A DNA stretch of 64,000 nt from Teratosphaeria epicoccoides (GCA_021401465.1 JADDMT010000007.1:186001-250000); one strand, 5' to 3'. Numbered from the stretch's first letter, positions 11,362 to 22,463 are shown. Notes: generated from the letters alone by a model not told the origin. Numbers and translations: made by a program.

Positions 11362-13082
11362 TTACCATCCGCCAAAAATGTTAAATCCGCAGCCGCTCGG
11401 AAATGCCCAGGTGTCCTCCTTCAATCCCAGTGGATTGTCGAAGTCGTCGGGAAAAACCTCATATCTGCCGTGACTGCGGTCGCTGTCGAGAGCGGAATCG
11501 GGAGACATTGAGAAGTCGCGTCTCGCGGATCTATACCATGCACGCTGCTCGGAGGAAATGCGCTTGGGATCCTGGCCGCCGTATGGCTTCTTCTTCGGCG
11601 ATGACTTCGCAGTTCCAGGCACGATCTGCTGCAAGTTTCCATTGCTAACCGACTGGCATGCCCTCTGCTGTTGTGCATCATGCTGTGCCTACCAGGAATC
11701 TGCGAGTTGACAGAAGAAGACTTACCTCTCTTTTTCTTGTTCTTCTCCTTCGTGAACCACTTTCCTTTCGTCACAATCAAATCCTCGTGCGCCTTCTGCG
11801 CATAGTCATACGGCACATACGCGTTGCTCGCGAACTTCGGATTCACGGCTGTATCCTTTGGTATCCTGCTGAACGGCACATTTTCCTTCTTCATAGCCTT
11901 GATATTATCTCTCGTGGCCGGTATGCGCGTAAACTTCTCGGTTTTGGAAGAGGGCATGCGGGCGAGGCGATCAGGGTGGATGCCAGCATGCGGGTCCTCA
12001 GGCGCCACTTCGGGTGCTGCTGAGGCTGGGACAAGGAGATCTTCGATGGGTTGTTCGAAAGCATTCTTCTCGGACTTCTTGTCGGTCTTAGTTGGTGCTA
12101 GGGCGGGCGCCCGCTCGTGATCCAGGGTTGCCGAAGAAGAAGTCGAGCCGCCTCGTTCAGACTTTACTACTTCATCCCTGCCTTTCTTCGTCCGTGGGGG
12201 AGAAGCTGAAGATTCGCTATCGTCGCTATCTGAGACACTGCCATCAGATTCGCTGCTGGCTGAGCTGTCCTCATCATCAGATTCAGATGCCGAGCTCGAG
12301 TCATCGTCGCTTGGCGTTGCACCCGATTCGGCAGGCTGTAAATCGCTGTCTGAACCTGGTTCTGAGTCGCTACCGCTTGAGTCACTTGAATCGTCATCCT
12401 CGCTGTCGCTGCTATCGGCCCCCTCCTCAATTTTGATGCGCTTGGCTCTCGGCGCATCGCTTTCGTCTGATACAGCATCGTCGTCCTCGCTGTCATCTGA
12501 CTCGCTAACACTCGACGAATCTGGCGTGTCTTCCCGTTTTCTCTTGTTGCTTGCCGCGAGCTTCTCCTCCTCCTCGCCATTCCCCTCATGGCTGCTGTCG
12601 TCGTCGGTGCTCTCGGCCTCGTCATCGATGACGCCCGCCTTGCGGCCCTCGGTCTCATCTTCCGATTCTGAGTCCTCATCGCTGTCACTGTCTTCGCTCT
12701 CATCATCGTCATCGTCGCTGCTGTCACTCTCGCTATTACCGAGACTACTGCTCTCCTCGTGCTCCTTGATCTGTTTCTGGGCGGCGCTTGACGCGGGCAG
12801 CATTGGGAAGCCGTCGTTGCTCTGGTACCATTGCTCCCACAGCTCTAGCAGCGGCGCGCTGTGCTCTTGGCTGATTCCACGGTCCCATTCTGCTGTGTCA
12901 ATTTCGACGCCCTTCTTCTTCGCTTCCGCGATTAATGCAGCCGAGGTGCTGCCGTACCTAAGTTTCTCGAGGAAATGCGCGACTTGGCTCAGTACGTCGT
13001 TTAGTCCAGGTGCAGGAACGTCGCTGTAAGTCCATAGTGAGGACGGGATCGCCGCAGTCTGCTTCGACTTCGAGTCCGCCAT
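11362..13082 (-). CDS. Nucleolar SRP40/Nopp140-type phosphoprotein; 3' end unresolved
   Basis: The protein starts at ATG 13082 (MADSKSKQ). A LisH-like helical N-terminus of about 110 residues is followed by a long Ser/Asp/Glu-rich region (roughly residues 120-320), typical CK2-phosphorylated low complexity. The conserved SRP40 C-terminal domain then reads FSRIPKDTAVNPKFASNAY through KGKWFTKEKNKKKRG. Such proteins act as nucleolar chaperones in snoRNP and pre-rRNA maturation. A strong donor GTAAGT begins at 11725 directly after KKKRG. The usual Gly-rich ending (SYRGG-like) is not found after it. A protein-like frame at 11634-11362 (ending GCGFNIFGGW) lies downstream but cannot be joined in phase from this donor by any acceptor I see. 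Without splicing, the frame runs on to a stop at 11421. Confidence 0.75.
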
Positions 13083-13886
13083 CTTTGGTATGTGTATTTG
13101 TCCTGCAGGTGCCGTGACGTGGTTAGAGTTCGGCGCACAAAAAGTTCTTGGAAAAAAGTTCGAATTCTGTGAACCGTGCGTCAATTACATAATGCGGCTC
13201 TGCGGAAGAGAGCGTCTGCCAAGGCGCGATTGAAAGCTCAAATTCTCTCTCCCTACTTTGTCACAAGATACTCGGACTTTTTCTATGCGCGTGTTCGTCA
13301 TGATATGTAAAATATGAACATCATCACCTGCCTGATGGTTACCAAGCCCGACATGGCACTCCTCTAGCCGAAAGATATCTCGCAGGAAAGGCCAGCAGAG
13401 GAAGACATCCTATCAGAGCTGACCTTCTGGCTCACCGTTCAATTGTAGGAGCGTTGGCTGTCCAGGGCGCGTCTGGAGTGACCTTGCGAATGTCTCACCG
13501 GCGCTTCGCTAGATATGAGTGTAATTATGCCGGCCCCAAACGTGGCGACTAGAAATCAGGAGTCTGCAACAGGAATTGGACTACACAGTGCAGTTCCAAG
13601 TAGACAATAAGACGTTGCAGCTACACGATGATCGCCTCGCGGACTGCACATGTAGCATCCATTCCTAGAGAGCCATGTACATATGACAGCGTGAGAAACA
13701 TTGCAGGGGCCGTACTATGTGCATGTCTTTCTTTGCCTGTCTGGGAGTTCCACTCGTGAATTCACAGACCGCGAAGCCCGGCAAGCATAGACACAGAGTT
13801 TGCGCCCTTTTAGCAAACATGCCCTTGATGTCAAGGTAAGGACATAGGTAACAAAAGCTAGATGTCTGACAGAGTCGGACTACGCC
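13083..13886. other. Intergenic upstream of SRP40-type gene
   Basis: Presumed promoter of the minus-strand SRP40-type gene. No open frame of interest, RNA gene or TATA-like element stood out. Confidence 0.35.
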
Positions 13887-13966
13887 CATTCCACTGAAGC
13901 AGAAAGGAGATTCGGTCAGCACATTCCACTGAAGCAGAAAGGAGATTCGGTCAGCACATTCCACTG
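13887..13966. repeat. 35-bp tandem duplication (about 2.3 copies)
   Basis: A unit starting CATTCCACTGAAGCAGAAAG repeats at 13887 and 13922 with exact period 35, and a third partial copy (CATTCCACTG) starts at 13957. The two full copies are identical, so the duplication is recent. It ends eight bases before the ATG of the J-domain pseudogene. Confidence 0.9.
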
Positions 13967-13973
13967 TTAGGCT

Positions 13974-15034
13974 ATGGCGCCATCAATGGTCACAGAGGAC
14001 TACTACAAGCTACTCAAAGTAGATCAGAACACCACATCTGACTTGAGCAGTCATACCTGCGAATGGCGCTTGAGATCCATCCGGGTCGCAACAGGTCGAC
14101 CGCGGCTTTCCAACTAGTATGTCAATGACCCCTATTGATCATTCTGAGACTCGAGCTCACGCCAGATATAGCTCCACCAAGCCTATGAGACACTGAAGGA
14201 CGAAAACAAGCGCCGACAATATGATCTCATCTATCCTTCTACTGGACAGGGACAGCCAAGAGCTCGGGATGCGCAAACATCACAAGCATCGCAAAGTACT
14301 GCACATCAAGGCGCACAGTACGAGACTGCTCAGATGGCCGCGCACGGAAGGGCAAAGAAAGAACATGCTATGCGATGGAGCGCCAGACGTAGTGCTTGTG
14401 AGTCATCCGCACCTTCCTCACAACAAAGCATCCGCCGGCTAGAGCAGGAGATCCAGAACCTGGCGAGTATCGCGGCTGCTGAGGCGACTTCGAGGCGCGA
14501 AAGAGTAGCTGGGTGAAGTGGTTGCTGTCGCCGCTCATGAAAGCCCAGAGTCGAAAGCGAGGATGAATCAGAACGCAAGGACCGAGGACGGCCAGAGAGA
14601 AAGATCGAGAGGGATCTCAAGGAACGGCGACTAAAATCACAGCGAGACTAGTTGCAAGATATAGAACGCTCACTCGAGCAAGCCAGACGAGATAGCATTA
14701 ATGTGGATCAACACCTTGATCGGAGCATACGAGCTCTTGAGAGATAAGTATACTGGATCGAGAGCGGCAACAAAGGGAGAAGGCTGAGGGGGAGAAGGAA
14801 CGCTTGGTAAGGTGCTTGCGCCAGCAGCGGGAGCAGCGGGAGAAAGAGGCGCGCGAGAAGAAAGAGATTTTGACGAGGCAGCAAGCAGAGGCACGAGCAG
14901 CAGAACTGGCGAGCCAGATGATGGAATTCCAACGACGCCGGAACGACCTGTATTCCGAGCTAGGCAGTGGCGGCTCTCAAGACCAGGCTTCCAGCGTGCA
15001 ACGTGAGGGTCCAATGTCAGAGTACCACGGCTGA
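13974..15034 (+). pseudogene. Decayed J-domain (DnaJ-like) coiled-coil protein gene
   Basis: From ATG 13974 the frame reads TEDYYKLLKVDQNTTS, the start of a J domain, then breaks. One frame over it continues as QSYLRMALEIHPGRN, where the invariant HPD is HPG. After an apparent intron (14119-14168, GTATGT...TAG) it resumes as LHQAYETLKDENKRRQYDLIY, the end of a J domain. Further frames downstream spell coiled-coil text such as IRRLEQEIQNLASIAAAEA, ERKIERDLKERRLK and REKKEILTRQQAEARAAEL, separated by stops and shifts. Fungal J-domain proteins with long C-terminal coiled coils have this order, so this is one ancestral gene with multiple inactivating lesions. The loss of the HPD aspartate alone would abolish Hsp70 stimulation. 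Confidence 0.8.
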
Positions 15035-15288
15035 GGCTCCCGAACCTTTGGCGGGTTTGATGAAACGATGACGTGGGTCGCATACTGAGAGGACGTCTGA
15101 CATACGAGGTGCATGGGGTCCGTTTCGGACAGCGTCCACCGGCACTCACAAATTTCGCATGCAGGTCGTTCCCCTGCTGAAGCTGAGCTTTGCCTGGCAA
15201 GTCTTTTCTCCTTTCGCCACGTAACCTGCGAGCGTTGGTTGTCAAGCCTGGTGTGAGTTGCCGATTGCGCCAGACTTGAGCACCGCAG

Positions 15289-15418
15289 GTGACAGGGCCG
15301 TATGAAACACCCAGCCCGTGTCGGTCTCTCGCCCCGCTTGGTCCTGTCTGTAGGTGACAAGGCTGTATGAAGAACTGAGCACGTGGCGCTCTCTCGCTCC
15401 TCTTCATCCTGTCCATAG
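15289..15418. repeat. 65-bp imperfect tandem duplication
   Basis: Copies at 15289-15353 and 15354-15418 begin GTGACAGGGCCGTATGAA and GTGACAAGGCTGTATGAA. They stay collinear to the ends CCTGTCTGTAG and CCTGTCCATAG. Many substitutions separate them, so the duplication is old. It lies in the decayed tract between the two pseudogenes. Confidence 0.75.
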
Positions 15419-16247
15419 ATACTGCTCGCCAGTCCGCCCGGCTGGAGTCCTAACTTCGACTCTTGCTTCATTAACACGCCAGCAAGATAAACAGGATCAT
15501 GGGCCCTATGGTCCTTCGCCTCCTGCCATTCCTGGTTCAGCCCTCGAACAATGCACCAACCAAAGCAGGAGGGCGAACTGCTGGGGAGTTCTGGGTTTTG
15601 AAGATAAACCCTACCAGGGGATACAACATAAGTGAATGGACAGATGTGGAGTTGGGTTATGTCTGTCTTGCTGACTGCGATGGACATCATGGGCGCAGCG
15701 GAAGGCTATGGCGCTAGCGCTCTGCTTGTGCTTTGGAGATGCTCGCAAGTATTGTTCGACGCCGCCTTTCTGGGCGAGACGGACGGGACTCTCTCTTCTC
15801 TGTCAAGTCACAGCAGCAGGTATGATATATCGCTCGTTCGGAAACGTCTCCTCTCCTGAGGTCGATTCCGCTCCAGACCTTAGGTCCGCATTGCGCACTC
15901 GTCATTCTCCAATGCCAACTCGAATCCTTTCGTCGTCTCGAGTTGCAAAGTGCTCTGGTAGAGCAAGAGCTTGAACTTGCATCCTTGAAATCATTTCGAT
16001 CGGCTTGAAGGGCGAGTAAGACGCTCATCTAATCTTCCGTTGCTTGGCATAGCATCTCTCGGGCTGATTTCTTAAACATGTCTATCAAGCTCTTATGTAC
16101 CGAGGGGAAGTGGTTGCTTTCCTGCCGTTACTCTTCGGTACCGTCACCAGACGCCGTTTGAGCGATTGGCAGAGGTTGATGGCGTTGACTTCGTCGTTAT
16201 ACAAGACGCGTGCGTTTAGCGAGCGACCTCGGAAGTTTATCTACCTA

Positions 16248-16951
16248 GGTATACTTGGTTTTGTTCGATCGTACTATACGCGCCACTTTGGAGGAGTAGA
16301 ATGCACGATACCAGATCAGAGGCAAGCTGGGCGACGGCGCGAGTTTCACCATTTGGCTCTGCAAAGATCTCAAGTAGAAAGGTCTTACCAACAGTCCCAC
16401 AGATCATGAATCCCGCCCACTGATGTCGCCTGCTCGCAAGTCTCGCTACAGTGTGTCAGTACTAAAGCGATCGTGAAGCTGTGGGATATGTTAGAGGGCA
16501 ATCATCTGTCTGACGGCTACGAGTTTACGCAACAGCTCATCAATCATGTATTTGTTTTGATCAAGAATTTTGGCCGCCAAGATGACGAAATTGTGAGTGC
16601 GCTCGGCGAACCGCCAAGGCGCCTGCAGTGCAGCTTTCCTACGGCAGAGTCCACAGACATGGCACCTTTTCGACGAGTCTGGTACGCCTGTTGTCGTTGT
16701 GATCCGCATGTGGCCATTATTTCTGACTTGAGAGTGTAGAAAAGTGGTGCGCCGAGCCGGCCATTATTCCTTCGTCGCTGGCTGAGAAAATGAAGCATTG
16801 CGCTGAGCAGAGTGTGGAGGAAGTCGTGGACTCCTTGTCTGGTACGGAAGTATGCTCCGCTGGCTTTCAGACGAGACGGGGACGGCCAACGAGCTGCTTT
16901 GGCATCCTTGGCTGCGGGAACCTTGAGGAACAGCTCTTGCTTCCAGGCTAG
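16248..16951 (+). pseudogene. Truncated SRPK-type protein kinase remnant
   Basis: Pieces in different frames match the SR-protein kinase layout. GFVRSYYTRHFGGV precedes the glycine loop, which reads RYQIRGKLGDGASFTIWL and then CKDLK followed by an in-frame stop. Most of the catalytic lobe is missing. The C-lobe piece VKLWDMLEGNHLSDGYEF corresponds to the SRPK IWDLFEGKHLFDG region. EIVSALGEPPRRLQ corresponds to the segment ending in LGPPP. KWCAEPAIIPSSLAEKM and then VEEVVDSL follow. No lysine of the VALK motif, HTDLKP-like loop or DFG is present. Family assignment is from my reading of these motifs, not a search. Confidence 0.62.
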
Positions 16952-17310
16952 AGGCACGAGTGTAATCGCAAACTTCGGCACTGGAACATCGAACGCGGGT
17001 AAGATTATCATCGCGTCGGAAGTTGTCATCATTGAAGACTAGACAACATAAGTCCACTGAGGCCCGCCAAGAAGTCAGAGGCTACTAAAGGGGATTTGAT
17101 ATCTGGCATTCTCGCGACCCCACCAGCCGTTGACGCAGCGTCACACAGGTTGTTTGTGGATGTGGCCGACTAGGAATGCTTGATCGTCCAGACATCTCTG
17201 ACACTGCTGCAAGGGAGCAAACTCCGACGATGGCTTGGTGCAGATTCAAAGATGTTGTCGACATCTTGCCAAGGGGATGATCGAGACTCCTGAACAATCA
17301 TCTGCAAATC
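16952..17310. other. Intergenic
   Basis: Spacer between the kinase remnant and the GH16 gene; it presumably holds the GH16 promoter. Nothing recognisable. Confidence 0.4.
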
Positions 17311-19253
17311 ATGCGTTGTACTCTCAGTAATTTGACTGCTCTGACAGCAGTCACTCTGCTCTCGTTACTTCCGCATGTCTTCGCGCAAAGACACGCTGGC
17401 GGTCAATATATTGCTGGGGGCGGCGAGCCAGGTTCTGCTCCATATCAGCTCGTGGTGAGGGGAGATTCCTTGCGAGGTCGCAGACTTCTATTGACTCGAG
17501 CAGGATGACTACGACTCGACCAACTTTTTCGACAAATGGTTCTTCTACAACTCAGCAGATGGATCCAATGGCTACGTGCAATACGTGTCCGAGGTTGTGG
17601 CTCGGAGTAGCGGCTTCGTCAGCATCTCGGAACGGAACACTGCTATCATAAAACCAGACACAGCAAATGTTTTCCCGAGGACATCAAGCGTCGGCAGACC
17701 TAGTGTACGCCTTGAGTCTTCGAATGCGTACTTCCATGGGCTGTTCATACTCGATGCTACTCATATGCCTGTCGCATGTGGCGTCTGGCCAGCATACTGG
17801 ATGGCAGGGCCGGAAGACCCAGCGCAGGGCGAGATCGACATCATCGAGGGCACCAGTCTTGCCACACGCAACTCCATAACTATGTATACTGGGACAGGGT
17901 CGAATTGTTCGATTGCTGGCAGTGATCAGACGGGTCACTTTGTACAGGGACAATGCGACTATGCAACCAGTGGTGCTTCTGGCTGCAAATCGCAGCTTCG
18001 AGACATGACAGCCCTGCCAAACAATTATGGTGATTCCTTCAACAGCATTGATGGCGGCGTCTATGCCCTGGAGTGGACATCCGACTTTATCAAGATTGTA
18101 GGCCACATCAAAGCGACGCTGCTTGGGACGTAGCTAACCAAGCTGTTCTGAGGCGAATAGTGGTGGTTCCCCCGAACCAACATTCCTTCCAGCATTACAG
18201 CTGGAACGCCGGACCCCGACCAGTTTGGTGAACCTGCAGTCAATGCGCAGGGCAGTTGCGACTTTGATGCTGACTTTCAGAACCAAACGATCATAATCGA
18301 CACCAACTTTTGTGGAAGCTACGCGGGCTCTGTTTACACTTCATCATACCCGCAGTGTCCACAGTCAAATGCGAGTACTGCGACAGAACGCTGCGAAGAC
18401 TTCGTTGGCGATAATCCAGGTCAGCGGCAGGTAGCGAAAATAGATACACACGTTCCAAGCATTCTAACCCATCCTAGGAAACTTCACCAACGCATATTGG
18501 GAGATCAATCGGCTGCAAGTCTACCAGATGCCATTGGCCGCGTCCACTTCTACCTACTCTACCAGCTTGTCGTCGATCACGACTGGGCTGGACACCACAG
18601 ACACAATGCCACCATTGCTTGGACTTTCTTTCACTACCTCTGCAGCCTCGTCTTCGGGCTTAATCGGCGAGACGTCTTCATCGGCCGCAGCGAACACTTC
18701 CTCCAGTGGCAGCATTCTCTCGAGTAGTCCTCTTGTGACGAGCAGCGATGTGTTCTCAACGCCGCTCCAGGTTTCAAGCAGTATCGCAGCCAGCACGTCC
18801 AGCCCACCGCGCCAGATTGCGTCAAGCAGTAGCGGATCGCCAACAGGTCCTTCTTCTCCGCGCAACGAGCCGACGTCCACAACTGTCAATTCGACTGCAG
18901 TCTCGACCTCATCTTCTGCAGTAGCCTCAAATACAAGCCTGGGCAGCGCCTCAACAAGTCAAATTTCCATGTTCGATGTGTCAAGCGCGAATTCAGTCAT
19001 CATAGACTCAGTCACACAACTTTCTACCACGGGGACAAACATCGACTCAAGCTTCGTCACGAATGGCTCAGGAGCGACTTCAGCTACACCTGGCAACGGA
19101 ACAATGATTGTTAGTCCAACAGCGTCAATCTCTCCGATGGTCTCTCGCGCCGCAACATCAGAGTCGACATGCCCTGTGCGGACCAGGTATGTGACGGTCA
19201 ATTCAACGTACACTTACATCAGCCATCCTGCAGGCACGCAAGCCAGTCGATAG
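17311..19253 (+). CDS. Secreted glycoside hydrolase family 16 (beta-glucanase-like)
   Basis: Four exons (17311-17454, 17504-18097, 18161-18419, 18478-19253), introns of 49, 63 and 58 bp, encode about 590 residues. A signal peptide ends near HVFAQ. The GH16 fold follows: the YQLVDDYDSTNFFDKW segment appears only after splicing. VWPAYWMAG and the catalytic motif GEIDIIEG put the nucleophile and acid/base at about E158 and E163, with D160 between. These residues are intact, so the enzyme should cleave beta-1,3(4)-glucan or a related wall glucan. After YWEINRLQVYQ comes a Ser/Thr-rich tail of about 240 residues, probably heavily O-glycosylated. No hydrophobic C-terminus for a GPI anchor is visible; the protein ends HPAGTQASR. 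Confidence 0.92.
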
Positions 19254-19574
19254 CCATGAGTCGGCAAGGGGATCTCAAGCGTCAGAAAGCAAGTACCTAG
19301 ACAATTGATCACTTCGTAATCTAGACTCGATCTGTCAATGTGCATGAGGCAACCAGCTTTATCGTCCTCCCTGCTTCGATGCTGATTCACGGAATGCAAT
19401 TTCGATCTGCTGATTACAGGAATGGTGGCCGGGAAATTGATGCATTCCTAGGGATTGGATGGCCAACCCGATGCTGGAATGTGTAATATAACTAGACACC
19501 GACAGCTCACGGATATTTACTCTTTGCTTGACGTTCCGCTTACACCCATACAGACTCCGTCTCTATACTGTAGC
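19254..19574. other. Intergenic between two secreted-protein genes
   Basis: Presumed promoter of the downstream wall-protein gene. An ATATAAC element near 19485 lies about 85 bp before its ATG. Nothing else was recognised. Confidence 0.35.
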
Positions 19575-21091
19575 ATGGGTCGCATCAACCTTGTTCGCGC
19601 GGCGGCACTGCTGACCGGCATCTCTACCATAGCACAGGCCCAACAGACGCAGAACTCCCAGCTTTCTCTGACTTCAGACACTTGGAACTATACGTCGGGT
19701 CAATGTGAGGATGGTCTGAGCGGTTACAGCTCGGGTGATCCAAGTGGACTCATCGTCGACTCTTACGGAGCGACCTGGCAGCTCGAATGTCATTACAAAA
19801 GCGCCACCACCTACTTCTATTCGAGCAACGCCAATTCCAGAGGCATTTCAGCCTGCTTCCGAGGTTGCGACAAGACGCCCGGTTGTGTTGGATTCCAATA
19901 CTTTGGCAGTGTCACTGGTGAGTAACATAGGTGTGTGCATTTTGCGATTGCTGACGAAGCGACCAGATTCAACAGATGGGATTGGTGCTTGTCGTCTGCA
20001 GAGAAGGACACTTGCAGCTTTCATCTTCGACAATAGCTCGGTGGCATCAGGCTACTCATTCTATGCCGGCGCATTTCTGAGCAAAGCGAGCTCGAGTTTA
20101 CCATGCCCCTACTACAACGGCACTTCACAGGTGGATTCTCAGGGCAACACTTGGGGCGTGAGTACTGCGCTATTCGAGAATGCCAATGCTTCGTTTGCTA
20201 AGACTTGAGTAGGTGTACTGTGGCTATTCCGGCGCTGTCGGGACCGATATTTCCAGCACCACGGTCGACAGTATGAATGACTGCTACACGGCGTGCAATG
20301 CCAATTCTGCGTGTACGCAGTACACTTTCAACTACACAGGCTCGGAGCCTTCGGGGATCACTGGCAGTACAGCCGGACATTGCTACCTCAAATCAGGAAC
20401 CTTTTCGAGCAGCTCTGTCGCTTATGCAGCGGCTGGTTCTGACACCGCCAATTTTGCATACCGCATCTCGAGTGCAGCCTCAAGCACCGCTTCGAGCACT
20501 GCGAGCCCGACTTCCAGCTCTACATCCAGCAGCATTACATCGTCCAGCAGTGTTACACCGTCCAGCAGCGTGGTGTCCAGCAGCGTGGTGTCCAGCAGTA
20601 CGACATCGAGCCCATCCTCTAGCTCCACTTCCAGCAGCATTACATCGTCCAGCAGCGTGGTATCCAGCAGTACGACATCGAGCCCATCCTCTAGCTCCAC
20701 TTCCAGCACCTTAGCGTCGTCCAGTAGCGCCGCTTCTAGCAGCACAACCTCAAGTAGTGTGGCTGCCAGCAGCACGACGTCCAGCGCAGCCTCTAGCACC
20801 TCGTCAACGTCCAGCCCTGGTATCAGCACGGCTGCCAGCACGACGTCCAGCTCAGCTACCAGCTCCTCTTCTCGCTCAAGCTCCAGTTCATCCGCCAGCA
20901 CGCCTTCAAGCACGACGAGCTCGGCACTCAGCACCAGTTCAAGCGCAAGTGCTAGCTACGTCACAAGCGTAATCCCAGTCGTCACCGTCACTACTACAAT
21001 TGGAACAGTTGTTACGTACACCTCGTACTACACTACTGTTGTCAGGAAAAGGGACATGACATACGCGACGTCTACTGTTGGAGTTTCTTGA
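19575..21091 (+). CDS. Secreted Ser/Thr-rich protein with two PAN/Apple-like cysteine modules
   Basis: Three exons (19575-19917, 19967-20157, 20213-21091) with introns of 49 and 55 bp give about 470 residues. A signal peptide (RAAALLTGISTIAQA) starts the protein. Two related cysteine modules follow: ISACFRGCDKTPGCVGFQY ending in ACRLQ, and VDSMNDCYTACNANSACTQY ending in HCYLK. The CxxxC...C spacing is that of PAN/Apple-like adhesion modules. About 210 residues of Ser/Thr repeats and a hydrophobic Val/Thr segment come next. The role is probably cell-wall or carbohydrate/surface binding, which is inference. ATG 19575 was chosen over an upstream in-frame start because it begins the signal peptide. 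The stop at 21091 may not be the true end: a protein-like frame one base over continues downstream. Confidence 0.85.
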
Positions 21092-21943
21092 GTTTGAGCC
21101 AAAAGCCGTCTTCACGGCTACAGTGAGTAACTCATCGAGTGTTCGATATGGCATTTGCTGATCGTATGCAGGCGGCGGACATTACTGAGCAGTCGTCTCA
21201 TGCCTCAGCACAGGCTGGTATGATCGGACGGTTGGGAGCGATTTGGATGTTTGAGCTTTTGAAGAGGTATCTCTGTATCTGACAGACACAATCTGTGCAG
21301 ATGAGGAAAGCTGGCGTGATGATATGTATGAGCGAGACTCGTCTTGAGCCTACGATTGTTCGATCTTTGATCTAGTCCGACTGATAGTAATTGTTGTAGT
21401 CTGCTCTGTCCGCTTTGATTTCACAAGAGTAGTGTAACAGTGCTCGTTCAGTCAGTACGGAGCACCGCCACCAATAACTGCAATGCGGGATATCCTTGAC
21501 AGACCTGCTACGGGAATTCCGGTTCGCCATCGAGCGGCCCAACACGGAGACTTGCAGGCAGTGCGACGAAGCCAAAAGGCAGGTCAAATTCTTTGACACT
21601 CCAAGACTCAAATTTGCGCTAGATACCACTCGTGGTGGGAATCCTGGCCTGCCTGATCTTCTTATGGGGTCCCTTCAGGCCTAGACTTGATTGTGCAGAC
21701 AGGTCCCAGAATGCTTTTGATTGAAATGAGCCAGCAATGACACCCAAACTATGCACATTATTGACCACTTCTGGACACTGGTCAATGCCAAGCTCTGAAC
21801 CGAAGAGAACGTAACAGGGCAATCCCGGCATCGTCGATGGACAGATGAAATATAAGATAAAGGGCTGCTCACCACCGCGTCGAGCATAGCTGAAAGCCAC
21901 CTCAATCAAGATAGTCTTCCCAAGGTGGCACTTCAAGATCATC
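21092..21943. other. Intergenic; possible frame-shifted tail of the wall-protein gene at its start
   Basis: Positions 21092-21282 hold a coherent frame one base out of register with the preceding gene: EFEPKAVFTAT, then a strong intron (21123-21171, GTGAGT...GCAG), then AADITEQSSHASAQAG and a stop at 21280-21282. The rest up to the small secreted protein gene shows no gene. A TATAAGATAAAG stretch at 21851 could serve that gene's promoter. Confidence 0.4.
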
Positions 21944-22463
21944 ATGCTCTCCCGCCTCATCCTCACCTCCAGCCTCCTGGTCTTCCTCGCTGCCACAGCC
22001 GTAGCCGAAGACGAGGGATGTGGCCCTGAATACGGCATCAATCCAGACACCGGTCTCTGGGACTGCTACTACTGGCTCGCCGACGAATACATCGGCGCCA
22101 AGGATGGCGAATTCACTTTCAAACTCTCTGGGCCAGCCCAATCCGGTCTTCCTGCCTTTTCGGCTGACTGCTCAGGGCCTCCCGGAACCTCGAGCTTCAC
22201 GGAGTGTTCGACGACGTCAGGAGACGTCAAGGCATACGCTTATTTGACTCCGGAGGGAGCCTTGGCGGAGGGCCTGGGGACGCTTCATGTGAAGGTTGAT
22301 TTGTACGTATCCATATTCACTGGACAAATGGAGGAATAAGGTGCTGACAGTGGTATTATCTAGTGGAAGCGAAATCTATTCGGTCACTGATCCCAATGTG
22401 TCGTTCAACAAAGACCAGTCTCCGGCATACGGCAAGGGCCTCTGGCCGGACACCAAGGGCTGA
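21944..22463 (+). CDS. Small secreted protein (152 aa), unrecognised
   Basis: Two exons (21944-22302 and 22364-22463) joined over a 61-bp intron (GTACGT...CTAG) encode 152 residues. A clear signal peptide (RLILTSSLLVFLAATAVA) is followed by an acidic mature protein. It has four cysteines: EGCGPEYG, WDCYYW, DCSGPP and ECSTT. The spliced end reads VDFGSEIYSVTDPNVSF. Size, signal peptide and cysteine content fit an apoplastic effector candidate or a small wall protein; no family is recognised. It sits among other secreted proteins and is tail-to-tail with the P450. Confidence 0.8.

Noticed and set aside
12433..13029. Plus-strand Ser/Leu-rich frame opposite the SRP40-type gene
   Set aside because: Antisense shadow of the Asp/Ser-rich coding repeat; no start context or domain.
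14670..15690. Two long minus-strand frames (248 and 237 codons) over the J-domain pseudogene and 65-bp repeat
   Set aside because: They repeat similar text only because the underlying DNA is duplicated, and they run antisense to recognisable J-domain/coiled-coil remnants.
16544..17032. Minus-strand 162-codon frame
   Set aside because: Antisense to the kinase remnant, and with no domain of its own.
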